A stretch of DNA of 64,000 bases from Cladocopium goreaui (GCA_947184155.2 CAMXCT020004001.1:165563-229562); one strand, 5' to 3'; shown: positions 1-10,680, counted from the first letter of the stretch. Program-made: numbers and translations. The notes: generated by a model not told the origin, from the letters alone.

Positions 1-210
1 CACATCAAAACGAGAAAAATATGGCATCAATGCATCTTCCACGGCTCCGACTCTGAGGTTGGCCATCGAACTGCCAAAGTGCCCGGGGGAGGAAGGGGAA
101 GCACCTGGGAAGTGAGACACCAATGAGCCGCAAGGTACAGGAAAACATATGGCGCGATCTTCAGCAAATCTGTGGAGGCCGCCGTGTCCGATATCCAGAA
201 TCATCCCATC
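1..210 (-). CDS. Partial exon candidate, left edge
   Basis: The - strand is open from position 210 to the window edge (about 70 codons). It is preceded by a CATTTAG|G acceptor and has a mixed, protein-like composition (e.g. HFGSSMANLRVGAVEDALMP). The family is not recognised. A + frame is also open from 1 to 117, so the strand rests on composition and the acceptor. The rest of the gene would lie left of the window. Confidence 0.35.
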
Positions 211-305
211 CTAAATGATCAAAAACACCACCCATTCAATCCATTCGATGTTCTCAATGTGGAAATTCCCTTCTAAAGCATGGTCTCGTTTGGGGCTGTT
301 TGATA

Positions 306-409
306 TACCCTCTGGTAAACTAACATAACTATGGAAAATCACCATTTCTAATGGGAAAACTCACTATAAATGGCCATTTTCAATAGCTATGTTAAATTAC
401 CAGAGGGTA
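306..409. mobile_element. Inverted-repeat element, family A
   Basis: A TACCCTCTGGTAAACT end is matched in inverted orientation by TTACCAGAGGGTA about 90 bp away. The interior is palindromic and resembles the other copies (CATAGCTATTGAAAATCACC type). TA at both ends could be a Tc1/mariner-like target duplication. There is no coding capacity, so this is a MITE-like element. Confidence 0.8.
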
Positions 410-482
410 AACCGGGGGATGGGACGATTTTTTTGAATGAGAAGCTGCTGTGACCAATCCCAGATTCCCAGCGATTCCCAAG

Positions 483-546
483 GCGAAGGCGCGGGACTTT
501 GCGTTGCAGGTGCAACGCTCACGTGTCGCCGGGCTGGGGGCCTCAG
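483..546 (+). CDS. Internal exon candidate
   Basis: The segment is bounded by CCCAAG|G and CTCAG|GTGTAGG. One frame reads AKARDFALQVQRSRVAGLGA with G/C-rich third positions. It may belong to the same + gene as the terminal exon ending at 1682. The family is unknown, and both strands are open over part of this stretch. Confidence 0.3.
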
Positions 547-654
547 GTGTAGGAAGTGGTGGAGGGTGGCAGAAATCCACGGATGTAGAAATTTGTGCAA
601 AGGACAAATTTCCAGTGGAGTGATAGATAGATGAAATTAGATTAGATTGGAGTG

Positions 655-770
655 GAGTGGATTAGATATAGATATAGATATAGATATAGATAGAGATAGA
701 TAGATAGATAGGTAGGTAGGTAGATAGGTAGGTAGGTAGGTAGATAGATAGATAGATAGATAGATATATA
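655..770. repeat. GATA/GGTA simple repeat
   Basis: Tandem GATA, passing into GGTA/GATA mixtures. It produces a meaningless tyrosine/serine-rich frame on the - strand. Confidence 0.9.
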
Positions 771-1539
771 TACACGTTACTGTAGTTGTAGAAGTTATTA
801 ATACGAAGTTACTACCCATAGTGAAGTAAATTCACATAGGCATGCAGGAAATGATCTGTGCATTTTCCACATGGTAATTTATTGGATGGTTTTGAAGTTT
901 AAACTGCAAATTATACTCCGTTGAGATCCATTTACAACATTCTACCAGAGTAATAAAAACAATACCCCAAATATGGGCTTATCAGTGATTTCCGACTTGT
1001 TTCATCCCCAATAAAATTGACGGTCTGATGCCATGTAGCACGGATAATGAGATCACCTCAACAGGTGTCACACATTTGAGGCCCAAGCCATTTGGCTTCC
1101 CGTTTTTGTTCAGCAACTCTAATGGCCGGATCCAGGTGGTCATTTGAGCAACAACCCAACAGAACCCAACAGAACCCAAGACACCAGCCATAGCAGCCCA
1201 CCAGCAGCCTAGGTGTGTCCTGTTGCGACACTTTGCAGTGCCAGTGGCGCCGTGGCTGCTTGTCTGACCCATTCAGTGGTCACCAGGGAATGACTGTAGA
1301 TGGGATCGCCCAATTTCCAAGGTTTGCCTGGCCAGTCATGGCCCTCTACATCAGGCGCATGAACGTATGGGGCGAATTTGAATTTATGCTGTCCCCCAAA
1401 AAACCAGTGCGCTTACATCGGAAGGCTTTCAAACCCAAGCAAACCTATCCACAGCATGCCACAGCTATAGATGGCCCATATTTACATGCGGTATATTCTC
1501 CAAAATTCTCCCAAATATTCCAATCTTCCATTTTTCAAG

Positions 1540-1682
1540 GGTCAGATTCGGCCAGTTTCGAATCCCATGCCATGGCCAGGCAAGGCGCTCTCTCCGGCAT
1601 CTTGACGATGGCCGTGCATGGCGTGGTGCTGGCGGGGATCTATTCCATCCTACAGCACCTTGGCGCAGCGCTAAAGTGGTAG
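1540..1682 (+). CDS. Terminal exon candidate with one membrane helix
   Basis: The exon follows TTTTTCAAG|G and ends at TAG (1680-1682). It encodes about 47 residues: a polar start, then a hydrophobic stretch (ILTMAVHGVVLAGIYSILQH) that would make one membrane helix near the C-terminus, ending AALKW. The same frame is open back to 1215, but that upstream part is poorer in codon quality and probably intron. The family is not recognised. Confidence 0.45.
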
Positions 1683-2311
1683 CTATTTGTAGAGCCCAGG
1701 TACTGGGGACAATGTGGATAAAACAAGGTCATAAACCACAAAAATGACCATGGTTTATGACATTGTTTTACCCACATTATTCCAAAAGTCATGGGGGTTT
1801 AGTGGTTGCGAAGTCCTTTTGTGGCTTGGGATTCGCAGCCAAAGTAGCGGCACCGGAGGTTTATGGGTCGCCTGCCTTTCTATGTCGACTTGGATTACCA
1901 AGTTCTCAAGCATCATCCAGGCCAGGCTGGAAAACATCAGCTTTTCAGATCTTTTCAGATACCCGGTCGCCTCAAGATGCCTCGTGATTCGCGGATGAGG
2001 TCTACTGGAGTTTGTCATGAAGTATCCGCCGGCGCTCCAAGTGACTTCAGAGGTGTGTTTCTGTTGAGCTTGATGTGTTCCAAGGCAGATCCCTTGGGAC
2101 TTGCTCTCCCAGTTCATTGCCATTCTCGGATGGATTCGGGTGGTCTTTGGCTTAGACTTCCAATGCACCGCAGCATTGGTCGTCCTGTTGAAACATGTTG
2201 AAACAGTGGGAATTCCATGATGTTTCAATGATGTGCACTCCAAAAAGCCTATGTAAGCAGCAGCGCGCTGGCTCGTCATCGGATCTTGCCGTTGGGTTGG
2301 GCCACCTAGGC

Positions 2312-2469
2312 CTGGATCGTTGCTTCCCAAATCTTCAGGTCCTGCCGAATCCTGTCCACGTCGTTGGATGTCGTTGGTTCCCGGAGTTGATCCCGCTGCG
2401 GGTCCATGATCTCAGGCCCCCCGAGACGAGAACCATAGGCAGGAGTTTTCGTGGGCATTCCGCCCATCT
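2312..2469 (-). CDS. Internal exon candidate
   Basis: On the - strand the segment follows TCTCAG|AG and ends at ATCCAG|GCCTAGG, which is a GC donor. The frame is polar and charged (GPEIMDPQRDQLREP, DVDRIRQDLKIWEATIQ) and looks like part of a soluble or coiled protein. The family is unknown. No neighbouring exon could be joined in phase. Confidence 0.45.
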
Positions 2470-2539
2470 CTGAGATTTTCTCTGGGATTTTTGGAAAGGA
2501 TCTTTCATCTTGATCATCTTGACAACTCACAGATCTCAC

Positions 2540-3265
2540 AGTGCCGGGACCCCGGGAAATGGATCACCAAATGTAACCAACCATTCTAAACATTGCCGGA
2601 TTTCTTGCCCATCTTCCAGCTAAACGGCAAAGTGTTCAGCTGTGCCCGGGAAACTTTTACTGATGCCAGGACAACTCTCTAATCTGGAGATCAAGCTTAA
2701 CACCATACTGGAACGCACCGAGGCTGTTTGTTTTTGTTCCTTTCCCTCAGGCTTATGGTAGAACGATTAAAGAAATGGGATGTAACATGACTCATGTTAC
2801 AAAGCATGTTGTACCTGGTGAAACGACAGGTGTAACTATAGTCTTATACCAGTACGAAGTACGACCTGTGGGCTAGTTTTTTGTTCCCAAGTAGCTTGCG
2901 GAGTTACTGTCTTGATTGATTTGTTTGAAAGATAGAGGAGACAGCAGGCATTCACCAAGTTGGGGGAAATGGAGATGTGTTGGGAGGCCAGATCAACCCC
3001 AAACATTCAACACGTAATCGCCATATGGTGATGTTTCATCGGAAGGTTCTCCCCATTCCCCATAAAGTATCACACCTATATCATAATTTGAGAACATTTT
3101 TGAGAAATCCCAAACTGCAAACATATGGATCATATGGAAGATTCTGATTCTTATCACAAGGATGGGTTATGATTTCTTACCCAATCGAGAAGCTATCATA
3201 ATTCATCAGCTACCTTAACCAAAAGTTCCAGGCAGCTGATAGAAACTAACCTTGGAGCCTTGGAC
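2540..3265. other. No gene recognised
   Basis: Mixed-composition spacer or intron sequence. I found no convincing exon, repeat array or inverted-repeat element in it. Confidence 0.5.
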
Positions 3266-3267
3266 AG

Positions 3268-3396
3268 GCCCAGATGAAGAAAGAGATCATCACCGCAGCC
3301 CTGGAAGCAGCACTTTGGATCGACAGCAACGACCCTTCGGCCGCGGCTCTGGTCGTGCCCACAGATCCGATGCGCCATGCTTCGATGGTCAAATGA
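3268..3396 (+). CDS. Exon candidate, possibly terminal
   Basis: The exon follows TTGGACAG|GCC. The + frame reads AQMKKEIITAALEAALWIDS and continues to PTDPMRHASMVK before TGA. It is helical and alanine-rich with G/C-rich third positions. The exon could instead end at the GT at 3388. The family is unknown. Confidence 0.5.
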   Translation, partial: AQMKKEIITAALEAALWIDSNDPSAAALVVPTDPMRHASMVK

Positions 3397-3428
3397 TCAT
3401 CGCTGGTATCGTTTTTCTTGGATTTATG

Positions 3429-3461
<33 letters not shown>

Positions 3462-3639
3462 ATGCTACATATTATTGCCATTGCTACTATATTCTTGATC
3501 ATAATTCTTAGGGTTGGAAATTAAGAAATGCTATTATCACGGTGATTGTTTTACTAGGTGTTGGGCCATGACAACGAACTTTCTCTTGATGGTGCTGGAT
3601 CACATCTTGCACAGATCTGCTTGTGAACATGTGCACCGA

Positions 3640-4052
3640 CTAATCGAAGAACGCGCCTTTGGGCCCAAAATTGGGTGCTTCAGTAGCAGTAGCCCCACCT
3701 TTGGGCATGTGAAGCAGTGGCCGAAGGCCAGGTTGCCTGATAAATTTTGCTGTGGCCGCATTGCGTGCTTTCTTGTCATGTGTTTCGAATCGTTTTTGCA
3801 TGGACTGAAGGATTTCGGGGATGTTTTGGTCGATTTCTTTGATGGTTTTTCGTACTGGTGCTTCGTAGGGAATCGGGCAATGATCCATAATAACTATATA
3901 TATGAATCATCCCATTCCCCCATTCCCTACTCAGCACCAGTAAGCCTTTTCGCGAGCCCATGGCTTTCAACCTTTGTTTTCGAGGCACTGTCACCGGAAT
4001 GCTGCTGCCTCCTGCTGAAGCTTGGCTAGAATTGCCATGGCTCAGTTCAGGG
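3640..4052 (-). CDS. 3' end of a gene, two exons split by an introner
   Basis: The penultimate exon (4052-946 offset, i.e. 4052 down to 3946) ends in AMGSRK plus one base. The last exon (3854 to 3640) starts with two bases and reads VRKTIKEIDQNIPEILQSMQ, then ends GPKGAFFD and TAG. The splice phases match exactly (1 and 1) across a 91-nt GC-AG intron at 3855-3945. The last exon is charged, helical, then glycine/alanine-rich. The protein family is not recognised. More 5' exons may be the - strand candidates at 5100-5523. Confidence 0.6.
3855..3940. mobile_element. Inverted-repeat element, family C (introner)
   Basis: The ends are CTGGTGCTTCGTAGGG and the inverted CCCTACTCAGCACCAG, flanked by TA on both sides (target-site duplication). 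It makes up all but five nucleotides of the intron of the - strand gene. The second copy is at 10074-10172. Confidence 0.8.
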
Positions 4053-4130
4053 CTAGCTGGAAAATCCTCTGGAAATTGAGTGGAAAAACCATCTATAGAT
4101 GGGGGATCTCCCTTCGCCATGTTTGATTAC
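4048..4130. mobile_element. Inverted-repeat element, family D (degenerate)
   Basis: GGCTAGCTGGAAAA at one end pairs with CGCCATGTTTGATT at the other. It is a diverged member of the family ending CAAACGTGGC / GCCACGTTTG. Confidence 0.5.
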
Positions 4131-4194
4131 CGGAGTGTAAACTTCAACTTGAGATAGCTTGGTGTCCTGAACCCCCTGGTGAACAGAAGATAAA

Positions 4195-4440
4195 GGGAGA
4201 AAACGAATGGAGAACATATGGGGAGAAAAAAAGGGAGCAAATGAAGGGAGAAAGTAAGCAGGAAAAAACATCGGGAGAAACTATAGGGAGAGAAAATGAG
4301 GATACTAAATGGAAAGAGAACAGGGAGAGAACATGGGGAGGAAAAATAGGCAACGAAAATAGGGCGAGAAAAATCGGGAGAACAACAACAGGGAGAGAAG
4401 ATGGGGAGAGAAAAATCGGAGAACGCAGGAGAAAACATAG
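4195..4440. repeat. Purine-rich GGGAGAAAA repeat
   Basis: A strand-asymmetric purine tract of degenerate GGGAGARAA units. The open frames on both strands (K/E/R-rich and F/S/P-rich) are composition artefacts. Confidence 0.85.
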
Positions 4441-4564
4441 TTCAATGAAATATTTCTGGGTTAGCTGACCCGTAGAATCCCGTAGACATCATTGATGACC
4501 CCCTGCGCTGAATCTGCTGTGCTCCAAAACTGTTTTTCGTCAGTTTTTTCATAATCCCTGCGTA

Positions 4565-4705
4565 GACCCTACATGAACCCTAAAAAATGCTAGGAAAATC
4601 CCAAATGAACCCTAAAGAAACCAATAGAAACCCTAGAAAAACCCTAAGTGAAGCCTAAAGAAACCTTACATCAACCCAAAGATCACCCCTTTGAAAACCC
4701 TATGA
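4565..4705. repeat. Degenerate telomere-like CCCTAAA repeat
   Basis: About ten irregular units of the kind ACCCTAAAGAAA, AACCCTAGAAAAA and ACCCTACATGA. The core CCCTAAA is the complement of the plant-type telomere unit TTTAGGG, which is also reported from dinoflagellates. Here it is interstitial and decayed. Confidence 0.6.
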
Positions 4706-4733
4706 AAGTGTATTTTGTGGAGTACCCGTGGGG

Positions 4734-4885
4734 TCTGAGGTGGCTCGCGTCTTCCAAGACGATCCCCTGCCACTGCTGTGGACGACAAAGCCCTCGCCCG
4801 GCAGTGCACCTGGCATGCGGCTGCGGCCGCTGAAGCCTCCGACGCCCGGCAGTTGGAATGATGGCGATTTGCGCATTTTTTGGTG
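4734..4885. CDS. Coding-like block, strand unresolved
   Basis: G/C-rich and open on both strands. The + frame (VARVFQDDPLPLLWTTKPSP...) sits between TCTGAG|GTG and TTTTTTG|GTGATC. The - frame (SFQLPGVGGFSGRSRMPGAL...) would suit the surrounding - strand exons. Very probably part of an exon, but I cannot choose the strand. Confidence 0.4.
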
Positions 4886-5099
4886 ATCCATATTATCCAT
4901 ATGAATGGGTATAGATGGTTAATGTTAATTATCCATATATATTCATATTATGAATATATAATGGCTAATTTCACGGTTAGAATGGTTTCTGATGGTTATG
5001 TTATGGCTATTACATAATGGTTAATGATGGTTTGTAACCCCATTCCCACATTTTTATTGAACGCCCCTCTACTAAACCTTGGTTTAGTAGGGGGACTGA

Positions 5100-5523
5100 A
5101 GGCCCGTTTAGTAAAGATAAAGCATTGATCAGGTTCATCATGGTGATGGAATGTGATGGAGGGGTCGATATTGGAGTCCAATCCTTCATGATCTTTCATG
5201 TATTCCGATGGGGCCCCTTTTTCGAGGCCTAAACCAGATGAGGAGGTGAGGAAGAGGGGGCACTGAGTTTCACAGATATTTTTAAAAGATCCCATCGAAA
5301 TAGACACCGAGGAATTTAGGTACGACCCGGAAGTGAAAAAAAGGGCTTCGCAAGCCAAAGATCCAAAGCCAATTGCAATTTAATTGCAATCTCCCGCAGG
5401 TTTTTTGGCATCTTTGGAGTTTGGAAAAGAAAGACCTCTGCAAAATCTTTCTGGACAAGGATCCTGCCTTTTGATCGCAGGTGAACCTCGTGATCAGGAA
5501 GGCGATGCGACCCAAACCGCGAC
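5100..5523 (-). CDS. Two exon candidates, - strand
   Basis: Exon 1 (about 5523-5332) follows TTTCAG| and reads LVQKDFAEVFLFQTPKMPKN then LREIAIKLQLALDLW. It ends near CTTCCGG|GTCG. Exon 2 (about 5232-5100) reads LEKGAPSEYMKDHEGLDSNI then DEPDQCFIFTKRAF. Both have good codon quality. They may be upstream exons of the - gene ending at 3640, but junctions could not be proven. Confidence 0.4.
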
Positions 5524-5978
5524 TGAAACAAGGACTCCGTTGCCGCTTGACGATTGATGTTACCATCTAAGCTGACTCCGTTTCTGGTCTCATTTCTGAT
5601 AAGATTGATAAGCCTACTGGGCTAGTGGTTAGTAGGCATTTGTTTTTGCATAGGCAATGATTCTTTGCGATAAACAGGATGAGACAGACATGTACCAACC
5701 ATATGATTAGCAACCACTTTCAACTTCCAGATCACCCTGGATGATAGCGCTATACCCTTCCTCCAACATGGACCCTGCCAAATAGGGGGTAGTGACTAGT
5801 AGTGACTAGTGATCCTCAGAGTGGTCCCAACCTCCCAAAAGTAAACATCCCAGTGATTTGGGAATATTTGGGATACCCCCCAAGTAAGTAACAATTTGAG
5901 TAATCACCACCAAACTGGGAGATTAGGATCGTTTCAGACACAATCCAGTGATCCTTCAAGACATCCCAGGATTTTATT

Positions 5979-6173
5979 TTGGGAGAATCCTCCAAAAAGT
6001 CGCGTCGCAATCCCAGTGAAGAGAATTCTCCAGAAACTAGTGATCCTCCCGAAAATCACACGAAAAACCAGGGATTTCCAGCGATCTCTGGAGGAGCTTC
6101 ACAGACCCCCAGTTCCAGCCCTCACTCCACACCGGGCCTCACGCCTTCGCCCCCGAAGTCTGCTTCCCCGTGA
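5979..6173 (+). CDS. Ser/Pro-rich exon candidate
   Basis: One + frame reads as a disordered, serine/proline-rich region (SEENSPETSDPPENH, SSSPHSTPGLTPSPPKSASP) to TGA at 6171-6173. A second + frame is also open here. The family is unknown. Confidence 0.3.
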   Translation: MGESSKKSRRNPSEENSPETSDPPENHTKNQGFPAISGGASQTPSSSPHSTPGLTPSPPKSASP

Positions 6174-6187
6174 CTTGGGTCATCCTC

Positions 6188-6341
6188 CGGTGAATCAAAC
6201 GTGGCTAGCTGGAAGATCTATGTCTATGAACATCACCCGGAAATGTTTTTTTTTAAAATGTTTTTTTTTTTAATGGGAAGAGCATCTATACATTGATGGT
6301 GGCTAGCAGCTTTTTTCATTGCCATGTTTGACTTCCAGAGG
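6188..6341. mobile_element. Inverted-repeat element, family D
   Basis: Starts AATCAAACGTGGCTAGCTGG and ends ATTGCCATGTTTGACTT. The interior holds poly-T runs and a diverged second arm. Confidence 0.6.
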
Positions 6342-6729
6342 GGCAAAACCATGGAACATCCCGGAAACCCACCCAATGATTTGGAAGATTTTGGCTAGAT
6401 AGCTGTCAATGCAGTTGTGTTTACATGGACCATTTGATGGGAATATTAGGGAAACAACTCCGCGGCTTTGCCAATGCAAGAATCAAATTCAATGGAACAT
6501 TTTAATTTCAAAGGCTCAGCCGATGCCATTCAAATCTGAATCATGGCAAAGTGAGAACAGGTGGGCAAAGAGGTTTTCAACTTTTGCCGAACCAGAAGTG
6601 TGGTTTTGTCGAGGTTTGGCAACGATGGTGGCATGGGGATGTTCTGGCGCCGCTGGGCTTAAAATTTCACCTCAACTTGGATTGATGTCTCGCCACATGC
6701 GGGGAAACCGGGGGTTCCAGTGCAGCACT

Positions 6730-7745
6730 TCAGCCATAGAGTCTCTTGTAAGTTTCAACAAGGCTTACTTCAGTCATGCCGGGGGGGATTTGCTGAAGGA
6801 GGCTATCCCCAGACAAAAGAAGGAGTTGCGGTCTTGAGGTGAACCTGGACAAGCGCATGGCTTGATTTTCCTTGACAGCCCTGCTCAACAGATAGGCTCC
6901 CAGGACACTGGGGACGCACGATTTGGTGATCCCTTTTGTTGAAGGTGACCCCAGTCCATTCACCCTCTATTTGATTGGGAACGAGGCATCACCAATAACA
7001 AGTCTTCCTTGCAAGTCAATGACTGGTTGGTGTGCGACAAACTGGTGGTTTGGAACACGAATTTTTTGACTTTCCATATATTGGGAATAATCATCATCCC
7101 AACTGACGAACTCATATTTTTCAGAGGGTTGAAGCCACCAACCAGATGATTTGATGATTTCTTCAGGTTGATTTTTGAAGCTACAGTAGGTGCCCCGTGG
7201 CGGCAGGATGGCCAGAAGCGACCGAAGCCGGGAGAAGTTGGTTCCAGCGTGTATGGCGCCATGGTGTGAGCTATGCAAAGGATCATTGGGGATGCATTCA
7301 GCATCCCTTCAGTTGATGAGCAGATTTTCGTATGTCATGGAACATGCCTTCATATCCTTAGTGCATTCTCTCACACACTTTGGCATCTTTAGCAATCCAA
7401 GATTTCATCATTTTTTGTTACTGCAATTCCAAAAGATCCACGGCCTATCTGGCGTATCCCATCAGGTGCTGGTTGGCGGCAGCAGATGCCTCGCCCGGAG
7501 CCCGCCAGCACCGCGGCGCCCAGGGCCTACTCCGCCGCGCCGCAGCTGCCGCAGCCGGCGCCACCGGCGCAACCGGCGCCGCAACCGGCGGCGCGCTGGC
7601 ACCGAGGCCGGCGCAGCCGGCGCCGCGGCACCGGGCGACGCCCACGGCGAGCTCGGCCACGTCGGCCACGTCCGAGGCGTTGGTGACGCCGGAGGTGCCC
7701 AGGACGGCAGAGCCCATCCCGAATCCGAAGGAACGAGGGAATTGC
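6730..7745 (-). CDS. Probable - strand gene, three exon candidates
   Basis: Exon a (about 7745-7455) is very G/C-rich with C/G third positions and reads MGSAVLGTSGVTNASDVADV, then a long Ala/Pro/Val low-complexity part. Exon b (about 7262-7180) reads AIHAGTNFSRLRSLLAILPP. Exon c (about 6902-6730) follows CCCCAG|TG, reads LGAYLLSRAVKENQAMRLSR and ends SLVETYKRLYG and TGA. A family B element (7023-7145) lies in the intron between b and c. Junction phases were not verified, and + frames are also open across exon a. Confidence 0.4.
7023..7145. mobile_element. Inverted-repeat element, family B
   Basis: Starts CTGGTTGGTG, ends CCACCAACCAG, and is flanked by a perfect ATGA duplication (7019-7022 and 7146-7149). 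The interior matches other copies (TTGGGAATAATCATCATCCC, CAACTGAC, TTTTTCAGAGGG). Confidence 0.85.
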
Positions 7746-7884
7746 CTGAGACACTTGGACTTCATTTGGTTTTCATTTGGTTTCACTTATGCTTCGAGGG
7801 AAGCTTCAAGGTCCAGTTTCAATCAACTCCGAGGGGGTTGATGCGCCGAGAATGTTAGGATGATTCTGAGGTGATACTTTCCTG

Positions 7885-8548
7885 AACGTTTTGGATCGCG
7901 AGCTGAGAAGTGTTGGTTTACCTTCACAACTTCATCACCGCATCAGTTCTGCAGTGGGTCGGTCTCTGAACGAGTTGCTAGATGCACAGCAGAAGGATGG
8001 GATGGACTTGGGGCAACGAATGAACTGGAGAGGAACCTTGTCAATCAGGAAAAGTCTGAGGATGGAAGAATTCAATATGGAACATGAACATTGCAATATA
8101 TTGGAATATATTGGAATGAAGAACTTCTGCCCCAACATCCATCAACCCCCATGGTAACATCCCTTAACCGCCTTTAACCACGCGATGTTGACCCATGTTA
8201 ACCCTTTCCAGGACCTTGAAGCGCGGCTACAGGCGATGTTGAAGAAGGACCTTGCTGTCGTGGGGGTATCATACTGTTTTCAGAAATCCTGCAGCAGTTG
8301 ATAGGTGGATTATCCATGGTCATCTGGTCATCCCAGTATTTCCAGGCTTTCAACATCTTTCAACCATCCAAGGTGCAGGATTCCATAGGATTCCCATTGT
8401 TTTCTATGAGAAATTTCTGAAAAGTGAGAATTTCACACCGGGAACTGGTGGCAAGATCGACCAACCAGAATCACATTCGAGACGCCAGTGCCGCCAGTGT
8501 CAGGACCAGGAATCCGAGGAAAGAGTTCCTTGGTTCGCGCAGCAGTGA
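7885..8548 (+). CDS. + strand gene fragment, three exon candidates
   Basis: Exon 1 (about 7885-8070) reads LDRELRSVGLPSQLHHRISS then VGRSLNELLDAQQKDGMDLG. Exon 2 (8213-about 8268) follows TTTCCAG| and reads DLEARLQAMLKKDLAVVG. Exon 3 (about 8420-8548) is open in two + frames. The first two have helical, charged composition. The function is not recognised. It may continue into the candidates at 8856, 9266 and 9530. Confidence 0.4.
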
Positions 8549-8705
8549 CAGTCGGACAGTCGGACAGCTTTGTGTCAATAGCTGTGTAAATATCAACCCC
8601 AACCCCAGATAGATCAGATAGATCAGATAGATCAGATAGGATGATTATATAAATTATATATGATTATGCCAAGAGCTATCAACAACATTTTAAACATGTT
8701 CAACA

Positions 8706-8815
8706 TACCCTCCGGTAAACTGACATAACTATGGAACATCACCATTTTGAATGGGACAATCAACTATATCTATAAATGGCAATTTTCAATAGTCATGTTA
8801 GTTTACCAGAGAGTA
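8706..8815. mobile_element. Inverted-repeat element, family A
   Basis: TACCCTCCGGTAAACTGACA at the left and TTAGTTTACCAGAGAGTA at the right. The interior is palindromic with the CTATAAATGGC core shared by the family. Confidence 0.8.
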
Positions 8816-8855
8816 GTTTATGATATTTTCTTGCCTGTTTGATGGGTCTTTTTCA

Positions 8856-8951
8856 GGCCGCCAGATTGCACTTTCGCACCCGTTTTTCGGCTGAACCAAG
8901 TTCTGGATGCACGCCAGCGCTGTGCGGAAGGACGACCTTTTAAACAGGGGC
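8856..8951 (+). CDS. Exon candidate
   Basis: Follows TTTTTCAG|G. The frame reads PPDCTFAPVFRLNQVLDARQ and runs to RCAEGRPFKQGQ and a stop. The family is unknown, and the - strand is also open. Confidence 0.35.
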
Positions 8952-9128
8952 AGTAAGTCATGTAAGTCATGGACATGCCAAGCATACCAAGCACTCAAAA
9001 TATCTCAAAATGATTCCACAATTGTCAGTTGTTGAAATCATAGATGTCATAGATGTCCTTTTCCCACTGGTTGGTTAGAGGGTTCCCCTCGTTCATCAAC
9101 CAATATCTTAGATATTCTTAGACATTCT

Positions 9129-9227
9129 CTGGTTGGTGGTTTGGAACATTTTTTATTTTTCCATATATTGGGAATATCATCCCAATTGACTTTCATATTT
9201 TGCAAGATGGTTAAAACCACCAACCAG
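9129..9227. mobile_element. Inverted-repeat element, family B
   Basis: CTGGTTGGTGGTTTGG ... AAACCACCAACCAG with perfect TTCT flanks (9125-9128 and 9228-9231). A second, diverged TIR-like GGTTGG/CCAACC pair lies just to the left (9065-9103). Confidence 0.85.
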
Positions 9228-9265
9228 TTCTTAGATATTCTGTTCATATGGGTTCATCAACCAAG

Positions 9266-9325
9266 ATCACTCAATATTCCAAGCTCCGCTTGATCCAGGA
9301 GCTTCACGACCGTGAGGTGAAACAG
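9266..9325 (+). CDS. Internal exon, 20 codons
   Basis: Sits between CAACCAAG| and CAG|GTGGGA, phase 0 at both ends, and reads ITQYSKLRLIQELHDREVKQ. Strong codon quality and clean splice sites. A helical, charged segment of unknown family. Confidence 0.5.
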
Positions 9326-9529
9326 GTGGGACCCTCCAACTTTAAACGAAAAACGTTTGCAAAAAAATGAGAGGGGTTTATATATAGCCTCTGGCAATTT
9401 CATCAAAAATATTGGAAGATCATTTTTTTTGGGGTAAATCATGGTAAATCATGGTAACTCATCATTTTGATCATCCAATTTATGGGCCAGATTCATCCAT
9501 TTTCCATGGCAAACGTGTTAAATCAGCAG

Positions 9530-9599
9530 AGGCCAAAGAGTCGGAAGCCAGAGCATCTCGGCCAAGATTGGAAGATATTCAGCAACTGATCCGGGGAAG
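9530..9599 (+). CDS. Exon candidate
   Basis: Follows AATCAGCAG|. Reads EAKESEARASRPRLEDIQQL then IRGR before a GGAAG|GATTCC junction (GA donor) or a later one. Charged and helical. It could follow the exon at 9266. Confidence 0.45.
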
Positions 9600-10073
9600 G
9601 ATTCCGATTGATTCCGATGTTTTGGGGTTCTGGGTATACCGTATACATGGTATACATGGTATACATGGTATATGAATTTTAGATATACTAAGATTGTTTT
9701 TGAGCTACCAACTATCAATAACTATCATTTTTGGCCGATATGATCAGGGTGAAGCGAGTTTGAGCTTGGTGAGTGCTGCCTCACGTGGATGAATCATCCG
9801 AGTTTTGGTCTCATGCCGGAGAAGTGCGAAAGGCAGGGATGGCTATGGCTGGCAGGGCTCAAGATGCTCAAGTGCACCTGCCGCACCTTCTCCAGTGCAC
9901 AATTATGTAACAATTATGCACCAATTAAATAGTTGGAAGCTGGTATGATAATTATGTAACAATTATGTGCATATACAATATTTAGTGGTATAATTAATTG
10001 CAATTGTTCTACAATTATACAATTATGCTTCTACAATTATGTGCCACAATTATGTACCACAACCTGTTACTTA

Positions 10074-10172
10074 CTGGTGCTTAGTAGGGAATGGATGGGA
10101 ATGGGGGCTGCTGGGATGATTATTGATAGTTATTGTGGTTCATTCCCGAAAATTCCCTGCGTTTAGCACCAG
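10074..10172. mobile_element. Inverted-repeat element, family C
   Basis: CTGGTGCTTAGTAGGGAATG ... TTTAGCACCAG flanked by TA on both sides. It is the same family as the introner at 3855-3940. Confidence 0.8.
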
Positions 10173-10182
10173 TAAGATTATG

Positions 10183-10289
10183 TACCATCTGGTTATTTAA
10201 CATAGCCATGGAACATCACCATGCTATTACTAGGTAAACCATCTATAAATGGACCATTTTCCATGGCTATGTTAAATAACCGGAGGGTA
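10183..10289. mobile_element. Inverted-repeat element, family A
   Basis: Subtype with TACCATCTGGTTATTTAACA and TGTTAAATAACCGGAGGGTA ends, i.e. a GTTATTT variant of the GTAAACT arm. Confidence 0.8.
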
Positions 10290-10550
10290 ATTCACGAAAA
10301 AACATATATATATAGAATATGGTTTAAAATCCATATATAACCCCTACAATCCATGATAATCCCCAAAAAATGAATACTGTATCTTGCTTGGTGCTTTGAA
10401 AAATCGCTGAATGATCGTGAAAATCATCAGAAATCATCAGATCGCTCAATTTAGCATACTTGGATCCCATGACGGATCCATGGTGCTGCTATATATATAT
10501 ATGGTAACATGGATCCCATCAATATAGCCCCTTTATGTTAGCATATATAC

Positions 10551-10680
10551 CAGCACCATGGATCCCATGGGGACGATCATGATGATCCCCGGCAGGCAAC
10601 CTATCATCAAGCGCGGATGGAGGCCCCGATCTCCAGCAGGATTTTTCGGAGCAGGGGTGTGGATCAATGCTTCTGGTAAA
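10551..10680 (+). CDS. Exon candidate
   Basis: Two + frames are open after TACCAG|. One reads QATYHQARMEAPISSRIFRS and the other MDPMGTIMMIPGRQPIIKRG. Composition is coding-like but the frame is unresolved. Confidence 0.3.
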
